A DNA stretch of 64,000 nucleotides. Origin: Diploscapter coronatus (taxonomy: Eukaryota > Nematoda > Chromadorea > Rhabditida > Rhabditidae). The notes beneath the pieces were generated by a model. The model did not search any database. It saw only the letters and a program-made list of their open reading frames with translations, and was not told where the DNA came from. The DNA lies in NCBI GenBank assembly GCA_964036155.1, contig OZ038422.1:15771201-15835200 (forward strand). The letters are read 5' to 3'. A program made the translations under genes and the position numbers. Shown here piece by piece: positions 22,035 through 34,895 of the stretch (its first letter is position 1; every line of letters starts with the position of its first letter).

Positions 22035-25000
22035 ATGGCGCCTACCTCTAGCTCAAATGGGACGTCATCGAAGAAATCAACCCGAAAAGTAATATTTTAA
22101 ATTCTTTTCTTTGTTACGTTGAACACTTTCGGGGACCCCCCCTTGGTACGATTTTACATGATGGGTTCATACTGAAACAACAAGGATACAAGAAGGATGG
22201 GACGTCGCTTTGGTACTGCTTAGAAAGGGACAGGAGACACGAATGCCGTGCTTCCTATCGGATGGATAACTCAGGAACATTAAAATTGCTACAAGGGCAT
22301 TCACGCCATGATCCAGACGACGTTGGTGCAGAGGTTTTTTGTTTCTATTTTTCCTCTTGTTTATAAACTCCCTTGAATACAACATTCAGGCAGAGATGAG
22401 AAGGAGTGCAATTCGTACAATTTCACGTAGCCAGCCCCACCTGTGGCCGAGGGACGTCATCAAGTCAGCTACTTCTGGAGCATCAGAAGCTGTGCTTTCT
22501 AGAATGGGTTCGTGATTTCAGATTTTCGACAGCACAACTTTTCCTTCTATCTCAATTTTTGAAGCGTGTCTTCCCATTTGCCCTTTCAGGAAAGGACCTT
22601 CCCAAAAATGAATGGGAGGGGGGAGGGGATGAAGTTACGCTGCCTGATTTTGAATATCATGAATTACTATTGACTTCAATACTGATTCATTTCTATTAGG
22701 AATATTTGAAACATTTCTACGAAAAATGGAATTTTTTTGTTCTTTCAGGTAGCCATCAAGCACTGGCGAAAATTGTGACTGATTCGCGCCGTTCTCTGAG
22801 TGCCGATTTGGCAGCGGCAAACGCTGATCCGCCAGAGATTATTGGATACCTTTCAAAGACGATTGGTAGGTGAACCAATTACAATTTGTTCTTTTTATTA
22901 TCGTATTTTCTCTCATTAAAGTCCTTCTCCTCTAATAGAGGGCCCCCCACGGATTTCCAGATCTATCCATTGCCTAACTCATATAATCTTGAAAGTTTTT
23001 ATTCATTCTTCTGAGAATTTTAAACATATTTACTTCGATTTTAAGTTTCTGTGCCCATTAGATGAAGAGTTATGACGGTTTGAAAACTAGGCCGTCGGAA
23101 AATAGAAGTCCCGAGAATTCTATTAGAAGAACTAACAAAGAATTGACCGGACGAACGCCGTGCGAATGACCGTGTGCTAGCCGCCCGGCAGCCGCTCGGA
23201 AGCCGGGCGGATTTGATACTGTCATTCGCACGGCGTTCGTCCGGCACTAGAGGGTGCCGGACGAATGCCGTGCGAACGCCAGCTGAGAGGGGGAGGTGCC
23301 GGACGAATGCCGTGCGAATGACAGTGTCAAATCCGCCCGGCTTCCGAGCGGCTGCCGGGCGGCTTTCACACTGTCATTCGTCCGGTCAATTCTTCTGAGA
23401 GAATACGGCATTTTACAAAACTTTCCATCTTTCGTTGTCAATTTGAAACAAGGATTTTTCAACAATGTCTTGATGGAAACTCATTCATTTTAGGCGGGAG
23501 TGCCTTTTTGCAACATGATAGTTCATTGAGTGATTCAACAAATCCGAGGATTATTGTATTTGCATCCGATTCATCGATGAACAGTCTCTGCGGATCTTCA
23601 ATATTTCTGGTTGATGGAACGTTTGACGTGGTCGCATCAAACTTCGCGCAACTCCTCTCAATTTACGCGCAGGTCAAAAATTTGAATAGAAGTTTTCCTT
23701 TTTTCCAGAAAATTGAGTTTCTAATTATTTTCGCTTATGTGGCAATTTTAGTAGCGAATTTCTTCCTTCTTTGCAATTGAGAATGATGCAAGGCCAAAAG
23801 TATAGCCGTTTTTCTTATGTCTCATCAACGAAACTAAATATATTATTTGAAGAATAAATAAATAAATCTTCTAGACTACTATAATTCTACAAAATTTCAG
23901 TTGACTCCTGGTGTGTTCAGGCCCGCAGTTTACGCACTTCTTCCTGATAAGCTTCAGTCAACCTACATTCGAGTTTTTCAAATTCTGCGCCAACTTCCCG
24001 CTCTCTCTAATTGGGCACCTGCAATGGCATTAACAGGTATAAAATTTTCTGTTTCATATTTAATTATAGATCTAGAAAAAGGATTGGACTGACGCAGGGA
24101 AATGGCGCAGTTTTTCTTCGCGCCCCTATTCCTTTTCGAAAAGAAACCCGTTTACCCAAATTTTAACTTTTTTTTTTTCGAAAACAACATAATTTAGATC
24201 TGGATGTAGGACTCAGAAATGCAATCGCGGGTACTTTTTCCAATATTCGGCTGTCATCGTGTTGGTTCCATCTATCGGATGCTTGGAGACGGAAGATCGA
24301 GGAACTGAAACTTCAGGGACTTGTACAACCAGGTAGGAAAGAAAAAAAAAGAGTCTGAAGAATGAATTCAGTGAAATCCCACTACGATGTCTACATGAAG
24401 TTACAATCTCTCCCATTCATTCCAGAAACCGATGTACCAACCATGTTCAATTCGATTTATTCGAAGATCGGAAAGAATGATCCGTTGATCGGTAATATTT
24501 TTCTTCTATCTCAAAAATGTTTGATCAACTCAGCTTTTCTGGACTACCTCAAGCAGAACTACGTTGATGGAGTTCCGGGGAGAAATCCGTTGTTTCCCCC
24601 GTCCAGTTGGAATCTGGCTGAAAATATGATGAGTGGGCAGCTAAGATCGAACAATAACGTGGAGTCGTGGCACAAAAAACTCGCAGTGATTCGCTATTTA
24701 TTTTTAAAGAATTTTTATAATTAAATTGAATTTCTTTATATCTGTAAATATTTTGTTACGAGGACATTTGGAGAGATTTAACGAAATAGAATTAACTTTC
24801 ACAAGTATTGATAATTGAAGATGATATTGGTTAAGAATCATTTCAGAGTTTCGCTGCTGATTTGCACGGGGTTCGACGCGTTCAAATGTCGCAGCTGATC
24901 ACGAAGATCCAAGCAGAAGAAGAAAAGACCAGGCAAGATATCGAACTGCTACTGCAAAACCCAGAGGCACGGGTAAATTTTAGTAGTTTACGAAAATTAT

Positions 25001-25265
25001 TCATGAAGATTAAAATACCCTTCATTAGGACTCTTATCAACCAAAACTAAAGTTACGAAGTTGATAATGAGTTTTGATAAAATTTCAGCTAAATGCCAAA
25101 AGACGTCGGGTTTGCGTCAAATTCGATGCCGAATTGATAAGGATTGTGTCCAATAACCCACCACCACCAGGAAAACCATTAGATAAACATGAGCTCCTCA
25201 GTGCAATTAGCGAATTGCTTAAAAAGAAACCAACAGGCATTGATTCATTTTCATCGTTCATGTAA
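22035..25265 (+). CDS. FLYWCH zinc-finger protein with MULE transposase-like domain
   Basis: About eleven exons join cleanly. The N-terminus MAPTSSSNGTSSKKSTRK is followed by one FLYWCH finger (GFILKQQGYKKDGTSLWYC, C at RHECRASYRM, then LLQGHSRH; exon ends about 22331). The central part matches the Mutator-like DDE core. SSIFLVDGTFDV gives the first Asp, and PAVYALLPDKLQSTYIRVF is the usual following motif. DLDVGLRNAI (Asp codon split over the intron ending 24197) gives the second Asp. LSSCWFHLSDAW is the C-x-x-H motif, and NNNVESWHKKL supplies the likely catalytic Glu region. The C-terminus (about 24848-25265) is basic and helical. There are no terminal inverted repeats around it, so it is probably a domesticated transposase serving as a DNA-binding protein. 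Intron 23140-23392 carries a foldback element. Confidence 0.82.
23140..23392. repeat. Compound GC-rich foldback in FLYWCH-gene intron
   Basis: The segment GAATTGACCGGACGAACGCC recurs inverted at the right end, and the internal motif GCCGGACGAATGCCGTGCGA occurs several times in both orientations around GCCGCCCGGCAGCCGCTCGG palindromes. It is much more GC-rich than its surroundings. Confidence 0.8.
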
Positions 25266-25489
25266 ATGTAGAGAATATTTGTTACCAAAATCGTGATTGA
25301 CTTCAAATTCTGTGCTAAGGTAGTGATAGAAATTCGGTAAGATCTTAACATTTCATGGCTTTTGAGCTTCTTGTAATCTTGTAAATTTCACTTAAACGAC
25401 TCTAGAATAATAGTTAATGTTTATGAAATTAAATCTGGATTTTAAAGCAAACTAAATAAACAATAATTATAATTATTAGAGTTCGGAGT

Positions 25490-25689
25490 NNNNNNNNNNN
25501 NNNNNNNNNNNNNNNNNNNNNNNNNNNNNNNNNNNNNNNNNNNNNNNNNNNNNNNNNNNNNNNNNNNNNNNNNNNNNNNNNNNNNNNNNNNNNNNNNNNN
25601 NNNNNNNNNNNNNNNNNNNNNNNNNNNNNNNNNNNNNNNNNNNNNNNNNNNNNNNNNNNNNNNNNNNNNNNNNNNNNNNNNNNNNNNNN
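25490..25689. other. Assembly gap of 200 N
   Basis: Unknown bases. The round length suggests a placeholder, so true distance and content are unknown. A short minus-strand frame runs up to it from 25815 (contains QITFVPEPISDLLLHELQ) but cannot be assigned. Confidence 0.99.
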
Positions 25690-26589
25690 TTTTATTATGA
25701 AGGCAAGATGCCGAGTTTGGCCATCGCACTTCAAAAAATTCTGGAGCTCATGTAGTAATAAATCTGAGATCGGTTCTGGAACAAAAGTTATTTGCCATGG
25801 CCATCTACACATCATGCTGAAATAACGAATTTTTACAACATCGTTTACGCGTAAAGGCAGTACGGGTCAAAAAGTACGCAATTAAGACGCGAAAAACGCG
25901 CATTTCCGCAGAAATTGGTATTCAAAAAAATTCTTATTTTATTGCTTAATAATCGAGAGACTAATAGTTGTACAATAAAAAATAATTATTCAATTTGGTT
26001 CACAAATAAGAAAGTCATGAAGAGTCAAAGTTGACACTATGCAATAATCACTCTGGTCGTCTATCTTCGGATGCGTCTGGGGCACCAGTCTTCTATGGAA
26101 GGTACCTCGTTTTTTTTTTTTTTTTTAAATATTTTTTTATTTTTCTGAAGCCATTTGATCAGGGGAATATTTTAAAACACTTTTCACAACTTGCAGAATA
26201 ACATTTTTTTCGCTACAGCCGATTTTGTGCGAGTCGGGAGGACATTTTTACCCCTAATTTGACTTGGGAACCCCCCAAATCTATATATTTCTAGAAAGTA
26301 CACTCCATGGTTATATTTATCCTTTTTAAATTTTTCGAAAATCTCTTATAGCAAAAGTTTTCTTTGTACCTCTCGAAATTGACAAAATCACGATTTTCGA
26401 CCCCACCTAGCCCCGTCCACGAAAGGAGGCGTGGCCTAATTTTCACTTTTTTAATGATTAGGCCCCTAGGGGGTCTCCAACCATACTACCCATATCAGGT
26501 TTGATTGGCTTTTTAGTCTGTGTCAAGCTTTCTGTTCGTCTTAAAAATATTGATGTTAAATTCAGGTCTCAAAGCCTTCAAATTCTATA
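25690..26589. other. Non-coding region 5' of the histone gene
   Basis: Contains T-tracts (26110-26130) and short repeats around GAGGCGTGGCCTAATTTTCA (26427). I see no exon. The promoter of the H3-variant gene should lie here. Confidence 0.5.
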
Positions 26590-28414
26590 ATGGCGCGCAC
26601 GAAGCAGATTGCTAGGAAGATCGCCAACGCTAGGGGCTTGCCTGGAAAGGTGCGCATTTAAAATTTTTAAAAACTCAGAATCTCAAATATTCAAAACTTA
26701 AAACCATTCTTCTGTGGTGGTATTCTTTGCTTGATAACTGCGAGTTAAAGGTCGCCGTTAAAAATTTTTAACAGTGACCTTTAACTCTCTTAACGGCGAC
26801 CTATGTTTTTTTCAAACTAATGATGCAAACTTAATTGGAGGTGAAATCTCGTAGTTTTTTCACGAAAAGCTGCTGGATGTCATATATTTCTACAGCGGAA
26901 TGAGAAAAAGTTCGAATAATTACCCGAAACCTAGAATTTGAGGGCTAATGGGGTGACCTTTTAATCGCTAACGGCGACCTCGTTTTTATAACTCGCAGTT
27001 AAGAGTCCCTTAACGGTGAGCTCGCCGTTAGCTAACTCGTAGTTAGCAGCAAAGAATACCACCACTGACTAGTTTATTCGAGCTTTTCAAGACAAGTTCA
27101 GGAAAACGTAGGCAGGAATCATGTGAATTTTGAAGAAAAAAATACAAAAAGCTGCTTCAAAATACGAATAATTTTCGTCAGAAATGAATACTTTTCTTCA
27201 AAAATAAGTACTTTTCCTCAGAAATAAATTATTTTTAGGGCCCTTTCAACTCGCAGCCGATCTCGTCTGGTTCGAACGGTTACGAACTGCAACCGCGTTC
27301 AGGTTTTTCTAAAAAAAACTTGTTCTTCGAAAAATTCAGAATTCCAGCTCACGAAGTGCAGCCTGCACAAGAGCAAGAAACAGCCCCTTCCTCCATCAAG
27401 AAGAAGGTGCTGCGTGAGTTTTTTAATGCTATTTTATTTGTTAACTGGGAAAAATTCGAAAAAAAAAAAAAAAAAAACATCCTGGATTCATTCTTTGAAG
27501 GCTAAGTAAAATAGTGCAGAAATAAGCAGGAGGGACTTGAGATTTTCATCCGAAGATTGAACAAATTTCAGCGAGGGGAGTCCTGGCGCTGCGCGAGATC
27601 AGGAAGTTCCAGAAATCGACCGAGCTACTTATCCCCCGCGCCCCCTTCTATAAAGTTGTCAGGGACATCACCGCTAAGGTAAGAAATATTCTTTTTAAAA
27701 AATTTTTTCTTCAAATTCATTTTCCCCAATTTTTATCTATTTTCTTCAAGTATTCATAGCGAAACTTTATCTTTCTAAAACAATTTCTAATTTTTTTTTC
27801 AATTTCATATTCTCAAAATTTGTTATGATTTTATTCAAAAATTCTAATTTGCAGTACGGTACGGACCTGCGCTTCCAGGGACTGGCCTTGCAGACTCTGC
27901 ACGAGGCCGCAGAGATCTACCTAATCAACCTGTTCGAGGAGATGAATCTGTGCGCGATCCACGAAAAACGCGTCACGGTCATGCCCAAGGACATGGACCT
28001 CGTCCGCAGAATTCGCGGCGAGACTTTCGCCGAAGGAAAGTTAGTGCTTTTTAAAAATGAAAAGAAAATGAAACCATTTTCTTGATTTTGGGAAAGTCAG
28101 GCGTGCGACTTTAAAAAATGACTAAAAACAAGAAATTTACTTATTAGAAAGTCAGACATTTGACTTTTAAAATTTATAAATTATTATAATTGAGTTCTGT
28201 CTGACCCCGGAAGACTGTAGAGGAGTTTATGCTGTGTGTAAGGAAAGTGACGAGTATTGATGAGCGCGAAAAACCCTTTATTAATAAGTTTTAGGGTATT
28301 CATAGAAATCGGGGTGAGATATCTAAGAATAGATATACAATTATGGTAGGGTGAGATTATCGCATACAATTCATGCTCTAACTTATTTTTTTCAGCGTCA
28401 ACTACCGTCGCTGA
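26590..28414 (+). CDS. Divergent, intron-containing histone H3 variant
   Basis: Five or six short exons give a protein of about 166 residues (canonical H3 has 136 codons including Met). The tail starts [21 protein letters not shown]4 and K9 equivalents are kept, but T6 and S10 are both Ile. The next exons (27239-27302 and 27355-27411) code an extra, unrelated tail segment ([16 protein letters not shown], then [19 protein letters not shown]). The histone fold is well kept: [18 protein letters not shown] for the N-helix, [18 protein letters not shown] for helix 1 to loop 1, and [20 protein letters not shown] for helix 2. [17 protein letters not shown] follows, then a short extension ending NVNYRR. 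Loop 1 has no insertion. It could be a centromeric H3 (CENP-A type) or a germline-specific H3; the sequence alone does not decide. A 350-base transposon lies in intron 1. Confidence 0.85.
26714..27065. mobile_element. GTGGTGG-ended foldback element, copy 1
   Basis: The ends GTGGTGGTATTCTTTGCT and AGCAAAGAATACCACCAC are inverted repeats, and subterminal GGTCGCCGTTA/TAACGGCGACC palindromes occur inside. A second copy, about 90% similar by eye, is at 59319-59763. It lies in intron 1 of the H3-variant gene. Confidence 0.85.
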
Positions 28415-29475
28415 TCACTACGTTACATTTTTGGCAGTGGCAATTTTTTTCTAGAATCATCTGAAAATTTGTTCACTTACCCCCTTACCTCTGCTTCATG
28501 TAATCATGTATAATTTAGTCCTGTCAATTATAAAAAATTTCAAAAATAAAGTTTTTAGAAAGTTAAAATTTTTTCTTTCAAAAAAATATTGATTTACATC
28601 AAGGAAATTTTTTTAACAGTTAGAACTACGGAACGACAGAACAATGCAAACGCAATGAAAACACCATGATTTTGCTTGTATTCTTGCTAGATAAATTTGC
28701 AGATTTATAGTCGAAATATGTTGATTCAATTCGAAGCATGACGATTTAGATATCGAGATTTGTCCAATTTAGGCGGGTATTATCTGGGTTGAGGTACGGT
28801 ATCTGAAAGGATGCTAAATTCTGAGTCATATAGAGAACGAGATAGCGCGTGAAGCTAAGAGAAAAGAGAGTTCAGAGAAAAAACGATCAGTCTTTACTTC
28901 TAATTTTGTAGATTTTCTGTGCTTGTTCTAACAGAAAACTGGAGAAATTATTTCCATGAGACTGATGGACACAAAAAGTCGAAGTACAGGCTTAGGATTA
29001 TGACCGCTATTTCGACATGATTACTCTGATATGGATGAGTCTTTATCTCTCCCAATTTATGTGCTTGTTTCATCATAAAATTGAAGAGAATTTTTTTTCT
29101 AAAAATCTCAAATTGCATTCTAAAAAGTTGAATTTCATTATCACAGTGCTTTGAGTTCTCTTTATAGCGGCAAGTAGGATTGCATCATCGCTTTTTTCTT
29201 TCCATACTTAAGGAAAAACCGCCTGTAACGTAGAAACGCGCGGTTTTTTTTGTTACAATCGTGTAGAGCGATACTGATGAAAAGTTTATTGATTGAAAAA
29301 CAAGAAAGCTCAGCGATTTCTGAGGAAATCAGAGAAAGAATAAAGCGAGAGATAAAATATCTAGAAGAGCAAAAGAAATAAAATATCTTACGAAAATATA
29401 AAGTGAATAACCCACAGATTAGTGTTACTTAAATTTAAATAAGCAAACATTAGAATATCTAATTGATAATAGTAG
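28415..29475. other. Intergenic region with dispersed repeats
   Basis: Nothing coding. 28735-29065 is homologous to 43390-43620: both contain GGTATCTGAAAG, then GAGAACGAGATAGCGCGTGA, then AAGTCGAAGTACAGGCTTAG. Its first 70 bases resemble the terminal inverted repeat of the element at 37665-38503. Confidence 0.7.
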
Positions 29476-32400
29476 TTACTGAGTAGGTTTAATTACATAA
29501 GGTGGATTATTGATTTTTCTATGTTCAAAATTTTTGAATATTGGCTTTTTATTTGCACAGATCACAATTTTAAATTCATGGGTTCTTCCTAGTATAATTG
29601 GTACAAACCCTTTTGTGCATCTAAGACTAGATTTACTCGGGCTACCATCTACTGCAAAAAGATGTGAGAAAAATACATTTGTTTTTAATTTGGATAAGCA
29701 TATGTTTGGACCATCTTCTCCCCAAAATTTGAAAGAATAACTTCCGTTTCGGCATTCAACAAATATATCTTGATTTTGTTCATTCCTTGATGCTGACGAG
29801 GTTTTGTTCGACACGTAGTAATCTGAATAAGTTCCTCTTATTTAGTGGTATGCAAAGGTTTGGAAACTGCGTATTTTTCGACTTATGCCTGTTCATCCCG
29901 ATAGAATGGTTTTTTCTGAGATGTTTTCTTAACTACAGAAATAACAAAATGTTAAGGAAATTATGAAAAAAGTCAGAAATAGGATATGGAAAATGATATC
30001 GGGATAAAAGTACGTATTGTACAATTTTTTAACTTTAGGCTTACCAAATATACTATCTTCGAGGTACAACTCCTGTGAATCTTCTGGAAACGTGGTGTTT
30101 TTTTTACGTCTACACCAGAATATACTCTGGTTATATTTGACCATACCAACAATAGTCCTTTCAAAATCTGTAATTATTAAGTTGTTGCATGTTTTTATCA
30201 AGCAATTTCGTTAGATTTTTCGCTAGTATAGTTATTAACGAAAGATCTGACGAAATTACTCGAAAGAACCTGCACAGTTTTCACCTGTCTTGGGATCCTG
30301 AAAATATCGAGGTTAGTCTCTGAATAGTCATTCTGACTGGCCAAAATTAAATCTTAGAATAGTGTCGCAGAATTTTTTATGGACTAATTTTGGCGTTTCT
30401 GGTATGACAGTTCGCAATCTAACCTGTGGATGTATGACTATTTGTTCGAAATCATGCTTCTTTCCAATTAGGTCTGCTACGTAGTCGCTTTCACAGGATA
30501 ATTTATTAGTTAGCGGATTATTAGTTTGATAAAATGCGTAAAAGGGGTGGTTTATTTCAAGACGTTTTGATGCCATTGCGAGCAGATGATCTGTTGCATT
30601 GGCTAAACTTACATAAATCAAACAAAGAACATCACTTTAAAATGTAAATATTACTGCTAAAAATTAATTATAAGTAACTTACGGTCAGAGCAATTTAGCA
30701 CTGATATGTTTCGTACTTGCATATAAAATCCTCCAAATGGAACATTTCTTATATATGTGCATTGTGCGGAATCGTTCATGTTTGCCTATTAATCAGTAGT
30801 TATTTATGAGCTTTCTTCAGCTGTCTACTCAGTTGTAAATCAAGATTGCAGACAAATCAGGGGTATTCGGAAATTGCCGTTCCGCTCATTTTTGGACGAT
30901 TTTCGTTCCATTTCGTTATCCGGAATCTTACACAAATTTCCGAACACCCCTGATGCAGATGCGAAATTTATCGACTTCGATGCATTTTGAAAAGTGACTT
31001 GGCCTAGACCTAGGGAGTAGTTTTGCCAGACTCAAAAAAATGATAGGTGGTAAGTCTCTTGGGCGAAATTATCACTATGACATTATCAATCAATACAAAA
31101 GTTTAGCCAATAGGCATGGTAGAGATACAGGGGGTTGATCACATGCTCATCCTAATTAAACTTCTCCCTAAGTCTTACTTGTCCCCTCTACTTATATCGT
31201 GTTTACCTGGTAGTCATAATTGAATGCCTTAGGGTCCATACACCCTTTGTATATGTTTCGCTCGAACATTTCCGCACTAGCTTTGTCAAGCTCTTCCCCA
31301 ATACGTTTCAAGAAGTCGTCATTGCGAGTAGGAAAATTCGTCGTAGTGAGCAGCCTCGATAGGGGTCTAATTCCTAGTTTTAACGGAGCTTCTTTTGTCA
31401 CGTTCGTGTCTTTCTGAAATTGAATCATTTTACGAAGTGGTGTTTTACATATTTTAACGCTTTCTTTTGGATAACTTTTTGTCTAAGTTGTTTCCGAAAA
31501 CGATCATCGAGTCTCTAATCTTTACAAATAAGGAATTAGAAACCTAATTTAATCAATAATTATCCTTACAAATGGCCTGATAGCAGCATCATTACTTACA
31601 CTCTCTTCTGATATTGTTGGATCGGCAAATTCTCCAACCATCTTTCTTGTATATTTAATATTAGCTTCGTTTCGTCCGTTTTGCTGATTATTGTCCATCG
31701 ATGCTTCCCCTTTGCTGTGAACACCTGCTCCAAATGCCTTCACGCTTACCTTAAAAAACGTTATCCGTGTTAATTCTAAATTTTTCCATTTATTTTTGTA
31801 GTTTTTTCGTCGCTACTGTAAAGAAGAGGTAAAATCATTTTTACATTTCTCCTGTCAAGAGAATAAGAATTCGTTGACCGTTTCAAAAATAACTATTAGA
31901 TAAAGTTATTTAAAAAATAAACGGAAAATTTTAGAATTAACACTCTGTAATTCAAATAAAAACGTACATCATATCCACCTCCAGCCTCAAATGTGGTTTC
32001 ATTTTCATTATTGCTTAGACTTGAAAATCGATAATGTTCCAGTTTGGCACCCAGAACGACGTATGTAATGAGTCCTTGCCCGTACAGATTTACTAGTTCC
32101 TGGCAATAGTGTTTAACGTAGTTAAATTTCTCTTTATCATAAAATTGGAATATATTTTCTAGTTTATTCTTGAATTCGGGATCGATGTCGTACTCGTCGG
32201 ATTCGAGCAATAATTTTCGCGTCTCAACCTTCTAAAAAACGCACATAATTGACCTTTATGCAAAAAAATGAATGGGTACATATGTAAGACAAGTGGGCCT
32301 TTATGTAACAAAGAGGGAATCCCTTTTTTGCATAAAGACCCGCCTGTCTTATATAAGTGCTCCCGTCCCTTAACAAACATACCTTTACCCTCATTATGAT

Positions 32401-34210
32401 TTTTGCATTCTTTTTTGCCATTTCTGCTTTCATGTCTAGCAGATTGCCGTTGAGCGACCCCGATAGACCCACGAAGTTCGAGACAGGGACGTCAGCGCTC
32501 ATTTCGATGCCAAGCCGCTTCGATGCTATTAGCTCATTGTGAGTATTGATTACTTCTTTTGTTATTTTTATATCGCCCCGATCAAGGGAAATAACGCCCG
32601 CCTCATCTGGTATTAGCTCCGAATAATCTGTTATCCTGCACTTTGAAAATGTGAATTTTATGGGCATCATTTTTGGATCTTCCTAAAGTAGTCCTTTTTA
32701 CTAATTTTGTTGAGTGTATCTGTCTGTTTGTGAGCGAGTGCGCGTGCAGAGAAACTCGATCGTGCTCTGCTAGGTGATAGGTTCAGGGAAACAGTACATA
32801 CCTCGAGTGCATCGTATCCTCTTCCTAGCCAGCTTGTCAGAACTTTTTCTACTTTCGTGTGGTTGTATTTATCCTTATCTTTGCATTTATTCAAATACTC
32901 GATATATGACGTTCCATTTTCACGTTCGTTGCTAGCTTAATATATATCATTTGATAAAAAATGATGAACTATCAAAAGAAGTTTCTAACCTAAAGTCGCC
33001 CTTTCGGTCTTAGATGGCATCGTCGTCGAAGTATCTATGGCCTTTCTCGAATGGGGGGAAGTTTCCAAGAAGTACGGCTCCGTCGTTGCAAGTGATATCG
33101 AAGAGGGCGTTATGTCTTGAATTTTTTTTCAGTAAAATTACCCACAAATGAGATCAAGTCATATCGAATCATATATTTTCAATTCGAGAGAAAGTGAGAC
33201 TTCGTTTTCCAAAAATATTCAAATTCGCACATATGATAAGTCGATGAAATATGTGTCAAATCGAGATTTTCATTTTTGATTAAAGGAGTCAAGTTTACCA
33301 CTCGAGACAGGATGATCAGTTGACATACTTTCAATCAGTTCAGTAATACTGCCTGGTTTCGTAGTGCTTGGCGGCCTTGTAGTTTTTGGAGGTTTCGTGG
33401 TGCTCGGAGGCTTCGAGCGCTTCTTTTCGGCCTCGACTCTCTCTTCTTCCGCACAACGAAGCTCTTCTCGCCTTATTTCGTCTGCTAGGCGTTGTTTTTT
33501 CCTCTCAAACTCCATCTCCTCTGATCCCTTTCTCTTCATTCCTTCCACTCGTCCACCCCATCGTGTTACAGCTTCGCCGGCTATGTTTGACGGAACTGTG
33601 GACGTCCTTGTCGCCCTTGGTGAAGTAGCAACAGCTTGTTGAGCCCTGAGAGCCCTTATCCTGGCGCTGCACCTTACGTATTTGCTTGCGGCTGGACCAT
33701 CTTCCAGTGCGCGAAGTGGTCTTGATTTGCCTTGAGGAGATCTAAATTTGAATATAATAATATAAGGAAGGTTCATTTTCCACGCGTGGCGGCTTACATT
33801 AACATTGCCTTGATGTTAGCGAAAAATCCCGTGAACTAATTTTAAGAATAATTCGGAGTTTACTTTTAACGTTAAATGCATCTTTTAATTAGTCTTACAC
33901 TTCGGACTCGTCGTCGCTGTTCGAACGCCTGGATCGCGAGAACGCTCTACGATTTTTTCACCATATTATAAATGAATACTCATGTGTTTACCTGCTTCCA
34001 ATTTCCCAGCCGCCAAGCAGTAGAAGGCCGATGATTATAACTACACCGATTTTCACCAATGATGCCGTCTTGAAAGAGTTGGATATATCTCTTCGATCGC
34101 TTTTATGTATACCTTTATTCCGTTTCGATGAAGGCGGTTTCTTCCCGATTGCGCGTTTTCGACTTCTTTCGGCATATCGATAGCTATCATGGGGCTTAGT
34201 TCGCCCATCT
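29476..34210 (-). CDS. MACPF-domain protein with N-terminal membrane anchor
   Basis: MACPF/perforin-fold proteins are pore-forming or related membrane-acting proteins. The 5' exons (about 34209-34006) code a very basic stretch (RSRKRAIGKKPPSSKRNKG), then a membrane helix (VKIGVVIIIGLLLLGGW), so a type II anchor is likely. After a small exon and a basic, coiled exon (33745-33300; contains EEMEFERKKQRLADEIRREE), a Pro/Thr-rich linker follows (KPPSTTKPPKTTRPPSTTKP). The MACPF core starts at YLNKCK and SWLGRGYDALE (about 32890-32812) and continues FTFSKCRITDYSELIPDEAG. LVNLYGQGLITYVVLGAKL (about 32080) takes the place of the family Y-G-T-H motif. NIYKGCMDPKAFNYDYQ joins to CTYIRNVPFGGFYMQV, the cysteine region that usually follows. 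C-terminal exons reach a stop at 29476. The exons upstream of the anchor, including the true start, are not resolved. The 5' part lies in the inverted-duplication arm. Confidence 0.8.
30856..30954. repeat. 99-base hairpin in MACPF-gene intron
   Basis: ATCAGGGGTATTCGGAAATT and AATTTCCGAACACCCCTGAT are inverted. An internal GGAACGGCAATT-like segment also pairs partly. Confidence 0.8.
32282..32354. repeat. 73-base imperfect hairpin in MACPF-gene intron
   Basis: ATGTAAGACAAGTGGGCCTT pairs with AAAGACCCGCCTGTCTTATA across a short loop (GGGAATCCC). Confidence 0.65.
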
Positions 34211-34895
34211 AGATGCTTATTAAAACTCCTTGCTCAAAGGGGGACACCCGATCTCTCTAACCTCTACACAATTTACTTCACTTATCTCTATTTAATCACC
34301 AAAATAAGATGAATAATACTTGCTATAAGATCTTTTGATTATGATTATTTCCCACGCACATACTTACACGAATATCTCTAAATCTTCAATTTTTCTTAAT
34401 TACTCGAGTTACTTTTTTGCTATTTTCCTCGGAATTAACGTGAAAAGTGTCCCAATCAAAGTCATACATACATATATAAAAGCTCATCTTTTCTATAAAT
34501 TTAATATAACTATACCTTCTACCGATCAGAAGGCTGGCTGGCAATTGCTTCGCTGATCTGAATGTTATTCTATTATATTGAAAACAGTATTGTTCAGCAA
34601 AATTAGAGGCTTGGATGTTATCGTGAATCATGAGCCAAGTGAAACTATTGAATAAGAAGAGGGAAGATGCTATGAATGAAAAAGGTGAGCATCATGCAAG
34701 GCCCTGGAAGGAGACAATCGAGAAAATTAAAGAAAATGATGATACATAATGATCGGAGGAAGGGGCACTTCGGCTTTTATACTATGTTGGAGAGATGGGC
34801 AGACCGATTCTCTCATCGGCTCTTTCTGACCCTCTGAAGCACCTGCGAGACCCACTCTATCATCGATTTCGCGCTCTTTCCTTCTCAACGGATAC

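Noticed and set aside
33364..33642. Plus-strand frame opposite the Pro/Thr linker exon
   Set aside because: It is the complement of a well-supported minus-strand exon with low-complexity codons.
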